Shown: positions 33,680-42,531, counted from the first letter of the stretch. The stretch: 64,000 bases of DNA from Bradyrhizobium xenonodulans (GCF_027594865.1 NZ_CP089391.1:2200501-2264500), one strand, 5' to 3'. Notes: generated from the sequence alone by a model not told the origin. Program-made: numbers and translations.

Positions 33680-34244
33680 CGATTTGCTCGACGCGCCATT
33701 GCGCGGCTTCCCGCACATAGCGGAAAGGCGTGCCGTGGCTGTTCTTGAAGTAGCTGCCGGACAGCGACTTCGCCATCGCCTGCATCACCGCGTCATGGCA
33801 GACGAACAGGAGGTCGTTATCGGGATGACGGTCGAGCCACGCGGAGACGCAAGCCAGCGACCGTTCGGTCATGGCGTCCCAGCTCTCGCCGTCGGCGGGC
33901 AGGATCGAGACGAGGCCCGTCGCCGAGTTGACGCCGTGCCTGACCATGAGGTCGCGGACGGGCAGGCCTTCAAAGCTGCCGAAATCGAACTCGATGATGC
34001 CGTCGTCGATGGTGAGCGGCACCGAGATCGCATCCGCGATGATCTCGGCCGTTCGCGCCGCGCGCACCAGCGGGCTTGCGACGATGCGGCTGATGCCGAC
34101 GCCGCGCAGCGTTTCCGCAGCCTCGTGCGCTTGCTTGAGACCGTCCTCGTTCAGCGGGTTGTCGGTGCGGCCCTGGAACAAGCCCTGACGATTCCAGTCG
34201 GTCGCGCCGTGGCGGAGGCCGTAGAAATTGCGCGTGGGCCTCAC
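33639..34244 (-). CDS. Histidine phosphatase family protein (phosphoglycerate mutase-like)
   Basis: A 201-residue enzyme of the 2-his phosphatase superfamily. The phospho-accepting histidine is in LRHGATDWN (near residue 11), the second active-site histidine in LLFVCHDAVMQAMA (near 151), and arginines in QGRTDNPLNEDG and SPLVRAARTAEII. Such proteins are phosphatases of phospho-sugars or cobalamin precursors; the substrate is unknown. GTG 34244 was chosen because it overlaps the upstream gene's stop by 4 nt and leaves the RHG motif at the usual place. It is co-transcribed with the enoyl-CoA hydratase and overlaps dctM tail to tail. Confidence 0.88.
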   Translation of the reverse strand: MRPTRNFYGLRHGATDWNRQGLFQGRTDNPLNEDGLKQAHEAAETLRGVGISRIVASPLVRAARTAEIIADAISVPLTIDDGIIEFDFGSFEGLPVRDLMVRHGVNSATGLVSILPADGESWDAMTERSLACVSAWLDRHPDNDLLFVCHDAVMQAMAKSLSGSYFKNSHGTPFRYVREAAQWRVEQIVIEDRCSRRPPAT

Positions 34245-35035
34245 TTCGACTTGCTCGTAAATTTCTTCACGGCCACACGAAACTCCTCCGTGTTCATCGC
34301 CATGATGATCTTGTGCTCCTCGGCATCGAGCTGCTGTTTTACGGGCGTGGTCGTGGCCTGGTACACGAGGGACTTGGTGCCGGCGATCGCGGCGGGCGCG
34401 TTCTGCGCGAGGCGCTCGGCGAGGTGTCGCGTCGCCGCCTTCAGCTCGGTCGCGGGAACGGTCTTGACGACGAGACCCCATTCGTAGGCCTGCTGCGCCG
34501 TAAAATTATCCTCGGCAAGAAAGATCTGCAGCGCACGGCGGGAGCCGATCGTGCCGACGATGCCGACCGTCGAGCCGCCGTCCGGCGACACGCCGATCTT
34601 GGCGTAAGCGGGCGTGAATTTGGCATCGTCGGCGGCGATGCAGAGATCGGTGACGAAGGCGAGGCCCATGCCGGCGCCGGCCGCCGAGCCGTGCACGCTC
34701 GACAGCGAGATCTTCGGCATGCGCCGGATGATCTCGATGAAGGCGTGATAGTGCTTGAGCAGCTCGCCGACGACCGGCGTCACGGTATTGGCTTCGGCCG
34801 CAGCGCCGATGGTCTGAAGATCGCCGCCAGCCGAGAAGGCGCGGCCTTCGCCTTCGAGCACCACGACGCGGATGGCGTCGTCGCCTTCGATGATGGCCGC
34901 GAGCTGCTCGAGCTTCTGCGCGATCGCAAGGTTGATCGAATTGAACGCGGTGGGGCGGTTGAGGGTGATGGTCGCGATCGGGCCGTCGATCCGCAGCAAA
35001 GCGGGATCATCGGGTTTTGAGACGGGAGCTGGCAT
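34241..35035 (-). CDS. Enoyl-CoA hydratase/isomerase family protein
   Basis: A 264-residue crotonase-fold protein. Visible motifs: ITLNRPTAFNSI near residue 23, GEGRAFSAGGDLQ (oxyanion-hole glycine pair) near 62-75, SVHGSAAGAGMGLAFVTDLCIAADDAKF near 107-135. The position equivalent to Glu144 of rat hydratase reads AKIGVSPDGGS, so the first catalytic Glu is replaced; Asp at the second site (PDGG) is closer to isomerase-type members. It may therefore be an isomerase or hydrolase. The start at 35035 is the second of two in-frame ATGs. The gene is coupled to the phosphatase by a 4-nt overlap. Confidence 0.82.
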   Translation of the reverse strand: MPAPVSKPDDPALLRIDGPIATITLNRPTAFNSINLAIAQKLEQLAAIIEGDDAIRVVVLEGEGRAFSAGGDLQTIGAAAEANTVTPVVGELLKHYHAFIEIIRRMPKISLSSVHGSAAGAGMGLAFVTDLCIAADDAKFTPAYAKIGVSPDGGSTVGIVGTIGSRRALQIFLAEDNFTAQQAYEWGLVVKTVPATELKAATRHLAERLAQNAPAAIAGTKSLVYQATTTPVKQQLDAEEHKIIMAMNTEEFRVAVKKFTSKSK

Positions 35036-35263
35036 CCTGGAAATCCCCGGCATGAGGTCGTTGCTGCAACTAAATCGCAGAAGGCGAGGGGTGACAATCC
35101 CCGGCCGCCGCCCTTGCGCCGGGCGGAACGATAGGCTCAAATAGAGCTGCCTTTGCCAAGGGACGGACACGAGCGCCGGCTCCTCCTGGGCGAGCCAAGC
35201 CAGATTTAGCGGGAGAGGAGACGACATGGGTAACGCTCGTGTCTTGCGGAAATGGGCTGTCCA

Positions 35264-36484
35264 ATGACGGACGGTCCGGTGGTCATTGTCGGTGCCGGCC
35301 ATGGCGGCTACCAGGTCGCGGCATCCCTGCGCCAGGCGGGCTTTTCCGATCGCATCTGCCTGATCAACGACGAGGCGCATCTGCCCTATCAACGCCCGCC
35401 GCTGTCCAAGGCCTACATCAAGGGTTCGGCCGGGCCGGAGAGCCTGATGTTCCGGCCCGAAAAATTCTACCAGGACCAGAAGATCGAGCTGATCGCGGGC
35501 CGCGCGGTGTCGATCGACCGCTCGGAGGGCAAGGTGCACCTCGCATCCGGCGAGGCGCTGGCTTACGGCCACCTCGTGCTGGCGACCGGCGCGCGCAACC
35601 GCCTGCTTGATCTGCCCAATGCAAATCTGCCCGACGTGAAATATTTGCGGATCCTCGACGACAGCGAGGCGCTACGAAAAATCATGCCGTCGAAGACGCG
35701 GGTCGTGGTGATCGGCGCCGGTTTCATCGGCCTCGAATTTGCGGCCACCGCGCGCATCAAGGGCCTCGAGGTCGACGTGCTCGAGCTCGCTCCGCGCGTG
35801 ATGGCGCGCGCGGTGACGGCGGAGGTCTCGGAGTATTTTCAAGAACGCCATCGCGAGGCCGGCATCCGCATTCACCTCGGTGTGCAGGCAACTGCAATCG
35901 AGGCCGAGGGCGGCAAGGTCACCGGCATCTCCTTGAGCGACGGCCGGCATCTGCCCGCCGACCTCGTCGTGGTCGGCGTCGGCGTGCTGCCGAACATCGA
36001 GCTCGCGGCCGAGGCCGGGCTGCCGGTCGCCGCCGGCATCATCGTCGACGAATATCTGTCGACGGCTGACCCCCATATCTCCGCGATCGGCGATTGTGCG
36101 CTGTTCGCCAGTCCGCGCTTCGGTGGATCGCTGCGGCTGGAATCGGTGCAGAACGCCACTGATCACGCCCGCTGCCTCGCGGCGCGGTTGACCGGCGACA
36201 GGAAGGCCTATGACGGCCATCCCTGGTTCTGGAGCGACCAGGGCGACGACAAGCTCCAGATGGCGGGTCTCACCACCGGCTATGACCGCGTCGTGCTGCG
36301 CGGCAGCCCTGCGAACAAGGCGTTCTCGGCATTCTGCTACAAGGGCGAGAAGCTGCTCGGCATCGAGTCGGTCAACCGCGCCGGCGATCACATGTTCGGC
36401 CGCAGATTGCAGGGCATGGATCGCTCGATCACGCCGGAGCAGGCGGCGGATGAAAGTTTTGATCTGAAAAGCGCGCTGGCTTGA
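35264..36484 (+). CDS. FAD-dependent ferredoxin/rubredoxin reductase-like protein
   Basis: A 406-residue flavoprotein: FAD fold VVIVGAGHGGYQVAASLRQAG at 6-26, second dinucleotide fold VVVIGAGFIGLEFAATARIKG near 148-168, FAD motif STADPHISAIGDCALF near 270, and a C-terminal reductase domain with PWFWSDQGDDKLQMAGL. This is the ferredoxin reductase type that feeds P450s or aromatic dioxygenases. No ferredoxin gene is adjacent. A P450 gene lies 17 kb away (52693), so a functional link is possible but only speculative. ATG 35264 gives MTDGPVVIVGAG; another start at 35252 is in frame. It ends one base before the ribokinase-like gene on the other strand. Confidence 0.87.
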   Translation: MTDGPVVIVGAGHGGYQVAASLRQAGFSDRICLINDEAHLPYQRPPLSKAYIKGSAGPESLMFRPEKFYQDQKIELIAGRAVSIDRSEGKVHLASGEALAYGHLVLATGARNRLLDLPNANLPDVKYLRILDDSEALRKIMPSKTRVVVIGAGFIGLEFAATARIKGLEVDVLELAPRVMARAVTAEVSEYFQERHREAGIRIHLGVQATAIEAEGGKVTGISLSDGRHLPADLVVVGVGVLPNIELAAEAGLPVAAGIIVDEYLSTADPHISAIGDCALFASPRFGGSLRLESVQNATDHARCLAARLTGDRKAYDGHPWFWSDQGDDKLQMAGLTTGYDRVVLRGSPANKAFSAFCYKGEKLLGIESVNRAGDHMFGRRLQGMDRSITPEQAADESFDLKSALA

Positions 36485-37399
36485 TCAGCTCGCGCTGACG
36501 ACAGCCGCAACTTCCGTCGCGGTCGGCATCGAGGGCCCTGCGCCCATGCGCTGCACGCTGATCGATGCGGCCGCGTTGGCGAAGGCGAGCGCGGCACGCA
36601 AGGGCATGCCCTCCGCCAGCTGCGATGCCAGTGCGCCGACGAAGCAATCGCCGGCGCCTGTGGTGTCGACCGCCTTCACGACGCGCCCCTGCACGGCAAA
36701 TTCCTCGCTGGCAGCCAGGGCCAGCACGCCGCGCTTGCCGAGCGTGATGCAGATGGTCTGATCCCCGCGCGCCTGAAGTTTTCTCGCGACATCAATGATC
36801 TTTGCGGCTTCGTCGCTCTCGGACAGCTCCACGCCTGCGAGGAATCCAAGCTCGGTCTCGTTGAGCACGAGAATGTCGACGAGCGCCAGCAGCTCGCCGG
36901 ACATCTTTTGCGCCGGTGCGGGGTTGAGCAGTGTCGTCGCGCCGGCCGAACGCGCGCGCTGGAAGAAGGCGGCAATCGTCGGCAGCGGGATCTCGAACTG
37001 GCTGACGGCGACATCGCCCTTCGCCAGCGGGACGTCTGCGACGTCGTCGGCGCTGACCAGCGCATTGCTGCCGGGAATGACGACGATGGTGTTGTCGGAC
37101 GCCGCGACCGTGATGATGGCCGTGCCGCTATGCGTGTCGGCGTCGCGGACGGAGCCGAGATCGATGCCCTGGGCGCCGAGGAACGTTCGCAGCTCAGCCC
37201 CGAACGCATCCTTGCCGAGCCGCCCGATCAGCGTGGTCTTCATGCCGAGCCTGGACGACGCCACCGCCTGGTTCGCGCCCTTGCCGCCCGGAAAATACAG
37301 CACCTGACGGCCGGCGACGGTCTCGCCGACCCTGGGATGGCGATCGGCGGTCGCCACCACATCCATGTTGATGCTGCCGGCGATGAAGACGCGCCCCAT
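36485..37399 (-). CDS. rbsK: Ribokinase
   Basis: A 304-residue PfkB kinase. The N-terminal FIAGSINMDVVATADRHPRVGETV, the glycine pair FPGGKGANQAVASSRLG (near 37-53) and the C-terminal catalytic motif DTTGAGDCFVGAL (near 240-252, Asp base in GAGD) match ribokinases closely. It phosphorylates ribose or a related pentose with ATP. It follows another PfkB kinase on the same strand by 18 bp, so the two are probably co-transcribed; no sugar transporter gene lies directly beside them. Confidence 0.88.
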   Translation of the reverse strand: MGRVFIAGSINMDVVATADRHPRVGETVAGRQVLYFPGGKGANQAVASSRLGMKTTLIGRLGKDAFGAELRTFLGAQGIDLGSVRDADTHSGTAIITVAASDNTIVVIPGSNALVSADDVADVPLAKGDVAVSQFEIPLPTIAAFFQRARSAGATTLLNPAPAQKMSGELLALVDILVLNETELGFLAGVELSESDEAAKIIDVARKLQARGDQTICITLGKRGVLALAASEEFAVQGRVVKAVDTTGAGDCFVGALASQLAEGMPLRAALAFANAAASISVQRMGAGPSMPTATEVAAVVSAS

Positions 37400-37417
37400 A
37401 ACGAACCTCTTCGAAGT

Positions 37418-38311
37418 CTACACTCTGACTTCGAACTCGTGCCTGACTTTGGCGATGTCCACAAGGGTCGGCAGGCCGGCCTCGTTGCCGAGGCGCTGGA
37501 TCTTGAAGGTCGAGGCGGCGCGGGCGAAATCAAAGTGCTCGCGCCAGCTTTTGCCGGGATGGGCGAGGTAGGAATACACATAGGCGCCGTGGAAGACGTC
37601 GCCGGCGCCGTTGGTGTCGATCACGCGCTCGCGCGGGATCGGCATCGCCGGCATGACCTGGACCGTCCCGGTCTCGTCGTACCAAAGTAGACCCTTCTCG
37701 CCCATGGTGACGCCGCCGATCTTGCAGCCGCGGCCTTTGAGGTAATCGAGCATCTTCTCCGGCGTCAGATCCATCTGCTCACACAGGCGCTCGGCGACGA
37801 TCGCGACGTCGATGAATTCCAGCAGCTCATGCGTGTTGGTACGCAGGCCGCCGCCGTCGAGCGAGGTCAGGATGCCGGCCTCGCGGCACACCTTGGCGTA
37901 GTGGATCGCGGCATCGGGCTGATGGCCATCGATGTGCAGCGCGCGGCAGCCGCCGAGATTGAGCATCGGGAACGGATGGATGTGCTCGTCGTCGCGGCAG
38001 CGGACGATGGCGCGCTTGCCGTCCTTGGGCATGATGAAGGAGAGCGAGGACTGGTTGACCTTCCGCCCGTGCAGCGAGATCGCGTATTTCGCGCACATGT
38101 CCTGGAACATGCGCCCCAGCCAGTCATTGGCCGCGGTGGCGATGAGATCGGGCACGATGCCGAGCTTGGCGCAGCAGAACGCCGCCGTGACCGCATTGCC
38201 GCCGAAGGAGACCGCGTAGTCGGTTGCCACGTGCTTCTCGTCGCCGGTCGGCATGTGGTCGGTGATGAAGACGACGTCGATATAGGTCTGTCCGATGAAG
38301 AGAGCCTGCAT
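37418..38311 (-). CDS. PfkB-family carbohydrate kinase
   Basis: A 297-residue kinase. It has the PfkB N-terminal segment QTYIDVVFITDHMPTGDEKHV, VSFGGNAVTAAFCCAKLG near 34-51 and the catalytic motif DTNGAGDVFHGAYVY near 233-247. The ribokinase below it is only distantly similar, so the two have different substrates. The subfamily with GQTYIDVV is found near sugar catabolic genes, but the substrate is not established. The start at 38311 gives MQALFIGQTY. It is the first gene of a two-kinase unit. Confidence 0.87.
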   Translation of the reverse strand: MQALFIGQTYIDVVFITDHMPTGDEKHVATDYAVSFGGNAVTAAFCCAKLGIVPDLIATAANDWLGRMFQDMCAKYAISLHGRKVNQSSLSFIMPKDGKRAIVRCRDDEHIHPFPMLNLGGCRALHIDGHQPDAAIHYAKVCREAGILTSLDGGGLRTNTHELLEFIDVAIVAERLCEQMDLTPEKMLDYLKGRGCKIGGVTMGEKGLLWYDETGTVQVMPAMPIPRERVIDTNGAGDVFHGAYVYSYLAHPGKSWREHFDFARAASTFKIQRLGNEAGLPTLVDIAKVRHEFEVRV

Positions 38312-38520
38312 TGCTTGTCCGTGATGCGCTGGGTGGTCCCGGCCGGCGGGCTTACTCTAACACCGGTTCCGCCCTCGGGACGCTGAAATTATTCGCAAAA
38401 CTGCCGCCCGAGCGCTTGAGGTCGGCATAGTGCCGGAATACGACCATCGCCGGTCCATGCCAAGCCCGGACAAACGCCATCTTTCGGACTATGGTTCCGG
38501 GTCGATCGCAAGGGGGGAAT

Positions 38521-39369
38521 ATGATCACCGGCCTCGATCACGTCGTCGCTCTGGTCAGGGATATCGGTGCAGCCAAGGCGGCCTATCAGACGCTGCTGGG
38601 GCGCACGCCGGCCTGGCAGAATTCCGGCGAGGGCGCCGACCGCGTGCTGTTCACGCTCCAGAACATGACGATCGAGCTGATGGCGCCGAGCGGTTTCAAC
38701 GTTGCGGCAGACCGGATCCGCGCGCTGCTCGACGACCGCGAGGGCGTGCTCGCCAGCCTGTGCTTTCGTGTCGCAGACATGGGCAAGATGCATCGGCGGC
38801 TCGAGCGGGTGGCCCTGAGGCCGGATCCGGTCGCCGAGGTCGAAAGCAACGACGTCGAGAGCGGCGCGGTCCTGCACTGGAAACGCACGCGCGCCGCCAC
38901 CGAATGGACGCGCGGCGTGCGCATGTTTTTCCTCGAGCTCGCCGAGGAGCGCCCGCTGTCTGCTGCGACCGACGCCGCGCCGATCGACGGGCTCGACCAC
39001 GTCGTGATCACCACCGAGGATTCCGACCGCGCCGCTGCGCTCTATGGCGCGCGGCTCGGCCTCGATCTCGCGCTCGACCGCTCGCACCAGGATTGGGGGC
39101 AGCTGATGTTCTTCCGCTGCGGCGATCTCGTCGTCGAGGTGGTGCGCCGTCCCGTGGCGGGTGGCGATTCCCAGCACGACCGTCTCTGGGGCCTGAGCTG
39201 GCGGGTGGCCGATATCGACGCCACGCGCGCCCGCCTGATCGCTGCCGGCCTCGACGTCACCGAGGTGCGCAACGGCCGCAAGCCGGGTACGCGGATCATG
39301 ACGGTGCGGACCGGCACCTGCGGCATCCAGACCGTGCTGCTGGAGCGTTCGCCGAAGCCGGTGGATTGA
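38521..39369 (+). CDS. Two-domain VOC (glyoxalase-like) protein
   Basis: A 282-residue protein with two vicinal-oxygen-chelate modules: the first begins GLDHVVALVRDIGAAKAAYQTLLGRTPAW at residue 4, the second GLDHVVITTEDSDRAAALYGARLGLDLALD near 157. His at HVV in each half and Glu in LVVEVVRRP near 208 can provide metal ligands. Members are dioxygenases, isomerases or glyoxalases. ATG 38521 gives the canonical start MITGLDHVV. It is divergent from the PfkB kinases across about 210 bp and followed by a family C repeat. Confidence 0.85.
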   Translation: MITGLDHVVALVRDIGAAKAAYQTLLGRTPAWQNSGEGADRVLFTLQNMTIELMAPSGFNVAADRIRALLDDREGVLASLCFRVADMGKMHRRLERVALRPDPVAEVESNDVESGAVLHWKRTRAATEWTRGVRMFFLELAEERPLSAATDAAPIDGLDHVVITTEDSDRAAALYGARLGLDLALDRSHQDWGQLMFFRCGDLVVEVVRRPVAGGDSQHDRLWGLSWRVADIDATRARLIAAGLDVTEVRNGRKPGTRIMTVRTGTCGIQTVLLERSPKPVD

Positions 39370-39381
39370 GCGGCGCCGGTC

Positions 39382-39470
39382 TAGGGTGGGCAAAGCGGAG
39401 CGTGCCCACGTCTTGCTGACTTGGTTGGAAGACATGGGCACGGCGCAAGTGCGCCTTTGCCCACCCTACG
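39382..39470. repeat. Dispersed intergenic repeat, family C
   Basis: TAGGGTGGGCAAAGC at the left and GCGCCTTTGCCCACCCTACG at the right are inverted; GCGTGCCCACGTC and GACATGGGCACGGCGC pair inside. It matches the copy at 24925-25025. Confidence 0.85.
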
Positions 39471-39512
39471 AAGCTTGCGTCCGGGGCACGAGATCGTTCT
39501 CAAACGCTTGTG

Positions 39513-39527
39513 CGCATGTTACATGCG
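39513..39527. promoter_or_regulatory. Palindrome over the TetR start codon, candidate operator
   Basis: CGCATGT-T-ACATGCG is a perfect 7-bp inverted repeat with a single central base. It overlaps the proposed ATG at 39523, so binding of the encoded regulator would repress its own gene. If it is an operator, the real start may be the GTG at 39532. Confidence 0.45.
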
Positions 39528-40269
39528 TCTTGTGACCACCCAGCGAGCACCCGGTTTGGCGGCAGCAAAGGCAAAGCGAACCCTGAAATGGCAGCGCGAC
39601 CCCGAGGGGATGCGGCTGCGCATTCTCGAAGCCGCCAAGCAGGAGTTTTCGGCCCACGGGCTCGCCGGCGCCCGCGTCGACCGCATTGCGGCCAAGGCCG
39701 GCGCCAACAAGCGCATGCTGTACTACCACGTCGGCAACAAGGACGAACTCTATCTCGCGGTGCTCGAAGGCGCCTATGACAAGATCCGCAGCGAGGAGCG
39801 GGGGCTCGATCTCGAGCATCTCGATCCGCCCGAAGCGATCCGTCGCCTGATCGAGTTCACCTGGAATTACTTCCTGCGCAATCCCGAATTCCTGTCGCTG
39901 CTCCAGACCGAGAACCTCGCGCGCGCAAAACACCTGAAGAAATCGACCAAGGTCAAGTCGATGCACTCGCCCTTCGTCGAGATGATCCGCACCGTGGTGC
40001 GGCGCGGCGTCGACAGCGGCGACTTCCAGGTCGCGGTGGATCCGGTGCAGCTCTACATCTCGATCGCAGGGCTCTGCTTCTTCTATCTCTCGAACTCGGC
40101 AACGCTCAGCGTGATCTTCGGCCGCGATCTCCTGGACAAGAAAGCCAAGGACGAGCGGCTGTCGCACATGGTCGGCCTGGTGCTGGCCGCGCTCACGGGA
40201 CAGTCGGTGGCGCTGTTCGAGATTGCCAAGGCGCCGAAGTCGCGCACCGCGGTGGCGCAGACGGTTTAG
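39523..40269 (+). CDS. TetR-family transcriptional regulator of the ABC/catabolic cluster
   Basis: A regulator of up to 248 residues. The TetR helix-turn-helix is DPEGMRLRILEAAKQEFSAHGLAGARVDRIAAKAGANKRMLYYHVGNKDELYLAVLE (about 27-83). The all-helical ligand domain that follows (AIRRLIEFTWNYFLRNPEFLSLLQTENLARAKHL) fits the group of regulators with a C-terminal TetR_C domain of the RutR-like kind. ATG 39523 and GTG 39532 are both possible starts; an earlier in-frame start lies inside a repeat. It is 274 bp upstream of an ABC importer and catabolic genes on the same strand, which it probably controls. Confidence 0.87.
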   Translation: MRLVTTQRAPGLAAAKAKRTLKWQRDPEGMRLRILEAAKQEFSAHGLAGARVDRIAAKAGANKRMLYYHVGNKDELYLAVLEGAYDKIRSEERGLDLEHLDPPEAIRRLIEFTWNYFLRNPEFLSLLQTENLARAKHLKKSTKVKSMHSPFVEMIRTVVRRGVDSGDFQVAVDPVQLYISIAGLCFFYLSNSATLSVIFGRDLLDKKAKDERLSHMVGLVLAALTGQSVALFEIAKAPKSRTAVAQTV

Positions 40270-40312
40270 CGTTCATTGGTCGTTGCCGACTGCTGTTTCC
40301 AAACTTTCCGCA

Positions 40313-40411
40313 GTCATTGCCCGCGAAGGCGGGCAATCCAGTATTCCAGAGCCGCTGGTGGGTACGGAGAAGCCGCGCCGTTCCGGATTCCCCGCCTTCG
40401 CGGGGAATGAC
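40313..40411. repeat. Dispersed palindromic repeat, family D
   Basis: GTCATTGCCCGCGAAGGCGGGCAATCC at the left (written here as positions 40313-40339) has its own hairpin, and GGATTCCCCGCCTTCGCGG at the right (40385-40403) mirrors it. The right half recurs at 14917-14942. It lies between the TetR gene and the ABC permease gene. Confidence 0.8.
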
Positions 40412-40543
40412 ACCGTGGGTGTGGCGATCGCTCATGCCCCAACTCCCCGGAACCGCCGCAAAACGTCACAGGGAAAGCTCTGGACAGTATTTATCCAACG
40501 GGTTAATTTCTCCCCCGACGAACAAGAATGCCGGGAGTGAGAC

Positions 40544-41353
40544 GTGGCTGAATTGAAGCCGCAAGGCGCGGTGTCCAAGATGCTGAACGCGGCCTGGGTG
40601 CGGCCGTTTCTGTTCCTCGTCTTCATCGTCGTCGCCTGGGATCTTGCGATCCGGCTGTTCAAGATCCCCGCCTACCAGATCCCGTCGCCCCTCGACGTCG
40701 TCGCCGTGCTGCGCACCGAATGGCCGGAACTGCTGAGGCAGTCCTGGCCGACCACCTATGCGACCGTCTGCGGCTTCCTGCTGTCCGCACTGTTCGGCAT
40801 CCCCGTCGCGATGCTGATCGCGGGCTCGAAGACGGTGGAGAGCTACGTCTATCCGCTGCTGGTGTTCTCGCAGTCGGTGCCGAAGATCGCGATCGCGCCG
40901 CTGTTCGTGGTGTGGTTCGGTTTCGGCATCATTCCGAAAGTGATCTCGGCGTTCCTGCTGGGCTTCTTTCCCGTCGTGGTCTCGGCGGTGCAGGGCTTCA
41001 AATCCGTCGACCCCGACATGGTCGATCTCGCCCGCGCCATGCAGGGCAGCCGCTTCCAGGTGTTTTGCGCGGTCAACCTGCCGCATGCGCTGCCCGCGAT
41101 CTTCTCCGGCCTGAAAGTGTCGGTGACGCTGGCCGTGGTCGGCGCCGTCGTCGGCGAGTTCGTCGGCTCCAATTCCGGCATCGGCTACGTGATGCAGCGC
41201 TCGATCGGCACCTTCGACCTGCCGACGATGTTTGCGGCCCTCGTGATCCTCGCGCTGCTCGGCGTGGTCCTGTTCTGGATCGTCGACCGGATCGAGAAGC
41301 TGGTCATTCCCTGGCATGTCAGCCAGCGCGAAGACGTGATTTTCGCCTCTTAA
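40544..41353 (+). CDS. ABC transporter permease (taurine/nitrate/thiamine-precursor type)
   Basis: A 269-residue BPD_transp_1 permease with about six helices (first FLFLVFIVVAWDLAIRLF). The EAA-type loop is at DLARAMQGSRFQVFCAVNLPHALPAIFSGLK near 165-190. The GTG start at 40544 follows CGGGAG. Together with the next gene and the ATPase at 42532 it forms one importer of the SsuC/TauC/ThiX class. The order permease, binding protein, ATPase is unusual only in having the ATPase last after a repeat. The substrate is unknown; the downstream enzymes suggest a sugar-like or cyclitol compound. Confidence 0.9.
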   Translation: MAELKPQGAVSKMLNAAWVRPFLFLVFIVVAWDLAIRLFKIPAYQIPSPLDVVAVLRTEWPELLRQSWPTTYATVCGFLLSALFGIPVAMLIAGSKTVESYVYPLLVFSQSVPKIAIAPLFVVWFGFGIIPKVISAFLLGFFPVVVSAVQGFKSVDPDMVDLARAMQGSRFQVFCAVNLPHALPAIFSGLKVSVTLAVVGAVVGEFVGSNSGIGYVMQRSIGTFDLPTMFAALVILALLGVVLFWIVDRIEKLVIPWHVSQREDVIFAS

Positions 41354-41411
41354 CTCGAACAACGAACGGCCACCAACGGCCGACGCAACAAAACGGCAAG
41401 GGAGAGTGACG

Positions 41412-42404
41412 ATGAAGCGGTTGATTGGAGCTGCATCAGTAGCGCTGATGATGTTCGCGGCCATGCCGGCGCAGGCGGCCGACAAGGTCGTGTTGATGCT
41501 CAACTGGTACGTCTATGGCGAGCACGCGCCGTTCTATTACGGCAAGGCCAAGGGCATTTATGCGGCCGAAGGCATCGAGCTCGAGATTCAGGAAGGCCGC
41601 GGCTCCGCTGCAACCACGCAGGCCGTCGCCGCCAAGACCGCCGACTTCGGCTATGTCGACGTTCCCACCATGATGCGCGCGGCGATCAAGGGCGCGCCCG
41701 TGATCGCGACCGGCGTGCTGCTCCAGACCTCGCCGATGTCCGCCATGGGTTTTGCCGACAAGAACATCAGGAAGCCCGAGGACATCAAGGGCAAGACGGT
41801 GGCGATCACGCCGGCCGACTCCATGACCCAGATCTGGCCGCTGTTCCTGAAGAAGACCGGCCTGAAGGAGAGCGATTTCCAGACCGTTGCGGGCGACGGC
41901 CAGACCAAGCTCAACGCTGTCATCAACGGCCAGGCTGATCTCCTGCTCGGCTACGTCATGGACCAGTCGATGAAGATCAAGGACGCGACGGGTAAGGACG
42001 TGTTCCCGATCAAGTTCGCCGACTACGGCATCAACATGGTCTCCTCCGGCATCATCGCCAACGCCGATTATGTGAAGGCCAATGCCGACCTCGTCCGCCG
42101 TTTCATGTCGGCGACGACCAAGGCGGTCGAAGCCGCCGAGAAGGAGCCGAAGGCGGCGGCGCAGTCGATCCTCGATGCCAACCCCAAGGGCGGCAAGATC
42201 GACACGCTGACGCAGGGCTTCGAGCTGACCATTCCGCTGTACCGGACCGCCGAGACCAAGAGCAAGCGGCCGTTCCAGGTCACCGACCAGAACATGACGG
42301 ACTCGGTCAATCTGATGGTCGAGTATGGCGGCCTCGACGCCAAGGCCAAGGAGAACCCGAAGGCCTTCTACACCAACGACTACCTGCCGAAGAGCGGCTC
42401 GTGA
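41412..42404 (+). CDS. ABC transporter substrate-binding protein, NMT1/THI5-like
   Basis: A 330-residue secreted protein: Sec signal MKRLIGAASVALMMFAAMPAQAADK (cut near 23), then VVLMLNWYVYGEHAPFYYGKAKGIYAAEGIELEIQEGRGSAATTQAV, the NMT1/THI5 signature region. This family binds pyrimidine precursors of thiamine, alkanesulphonates or aromatic acids. The aromatic N terminus (NWYVYGEHAPF) is close to that of ThiY-like proteins. ATG 41412 was chosen over GTG 41406 because GGGAGAG is well placed. It follows the permease by 58 bp. Confidence 0.9.
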   Translation: MKRLIGAASVALMMFAAMPAQAADKVVLMLNWYVYGEHAPFYYGKAKGIYAAEGIELEIQEGRGSAATTQAVAAKTADFGYVDVPTMMRAAIKGAPVIATGVLLQTSPMSAMGFADKNIRKPEDIKGKTVAITPADSMTQIWPLFLKKTGLKESDFQTVAGDGQTKLNAVINGQADLLLGYVMDQSMKIKDATGKDVFPIKFADYGINMVSSGIIANADYVKANADLVRRFMSATTKAVEAAEKEPKAAAQSILDANPKGGKIDTLTQGFELTIPLYRTAETKSKRPFQVTDQNMTDSVNLMVEYGGLDAKAKENPKAFYTNDYLPKSGS

Positions 42405-42412
42405 GCGCCTCC

Positions 42413-42497
42413 GTCATTGCGAGCGAAGCGAAGCAATCCAGGCTGCCTCTGCGGAAAGACTCTGGATTGCTTCGTCGCTTCGCTCCTCGCAATGACG
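42413..42497. repeat. Dispersed palindromic repeat, family B, inside the ABC operon
   Basis: TCATTGCGAGCGAAGCGAAG at the left mirrors the right end CTTCGCTCCTCGCAATGACG. The centre reads GGCTGCCTCTGCGGAAAGAC. It lies between the binding-protein and ATPase genes (127-bp gap). A copy with the centre inverted is at 46188-46272. Confidence 0.88.
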
Positions 42498-42531
42498 GTA
42501 CGCGCATCTGTGTTCGATTGGATGTGACTGA

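Noticed and set aside
39421..39522. Upstream extension of the TetR protein
   Set aside because: The extra 34 codons lie in a family C repeat and a palindrome; the TetR fold is complete without them.
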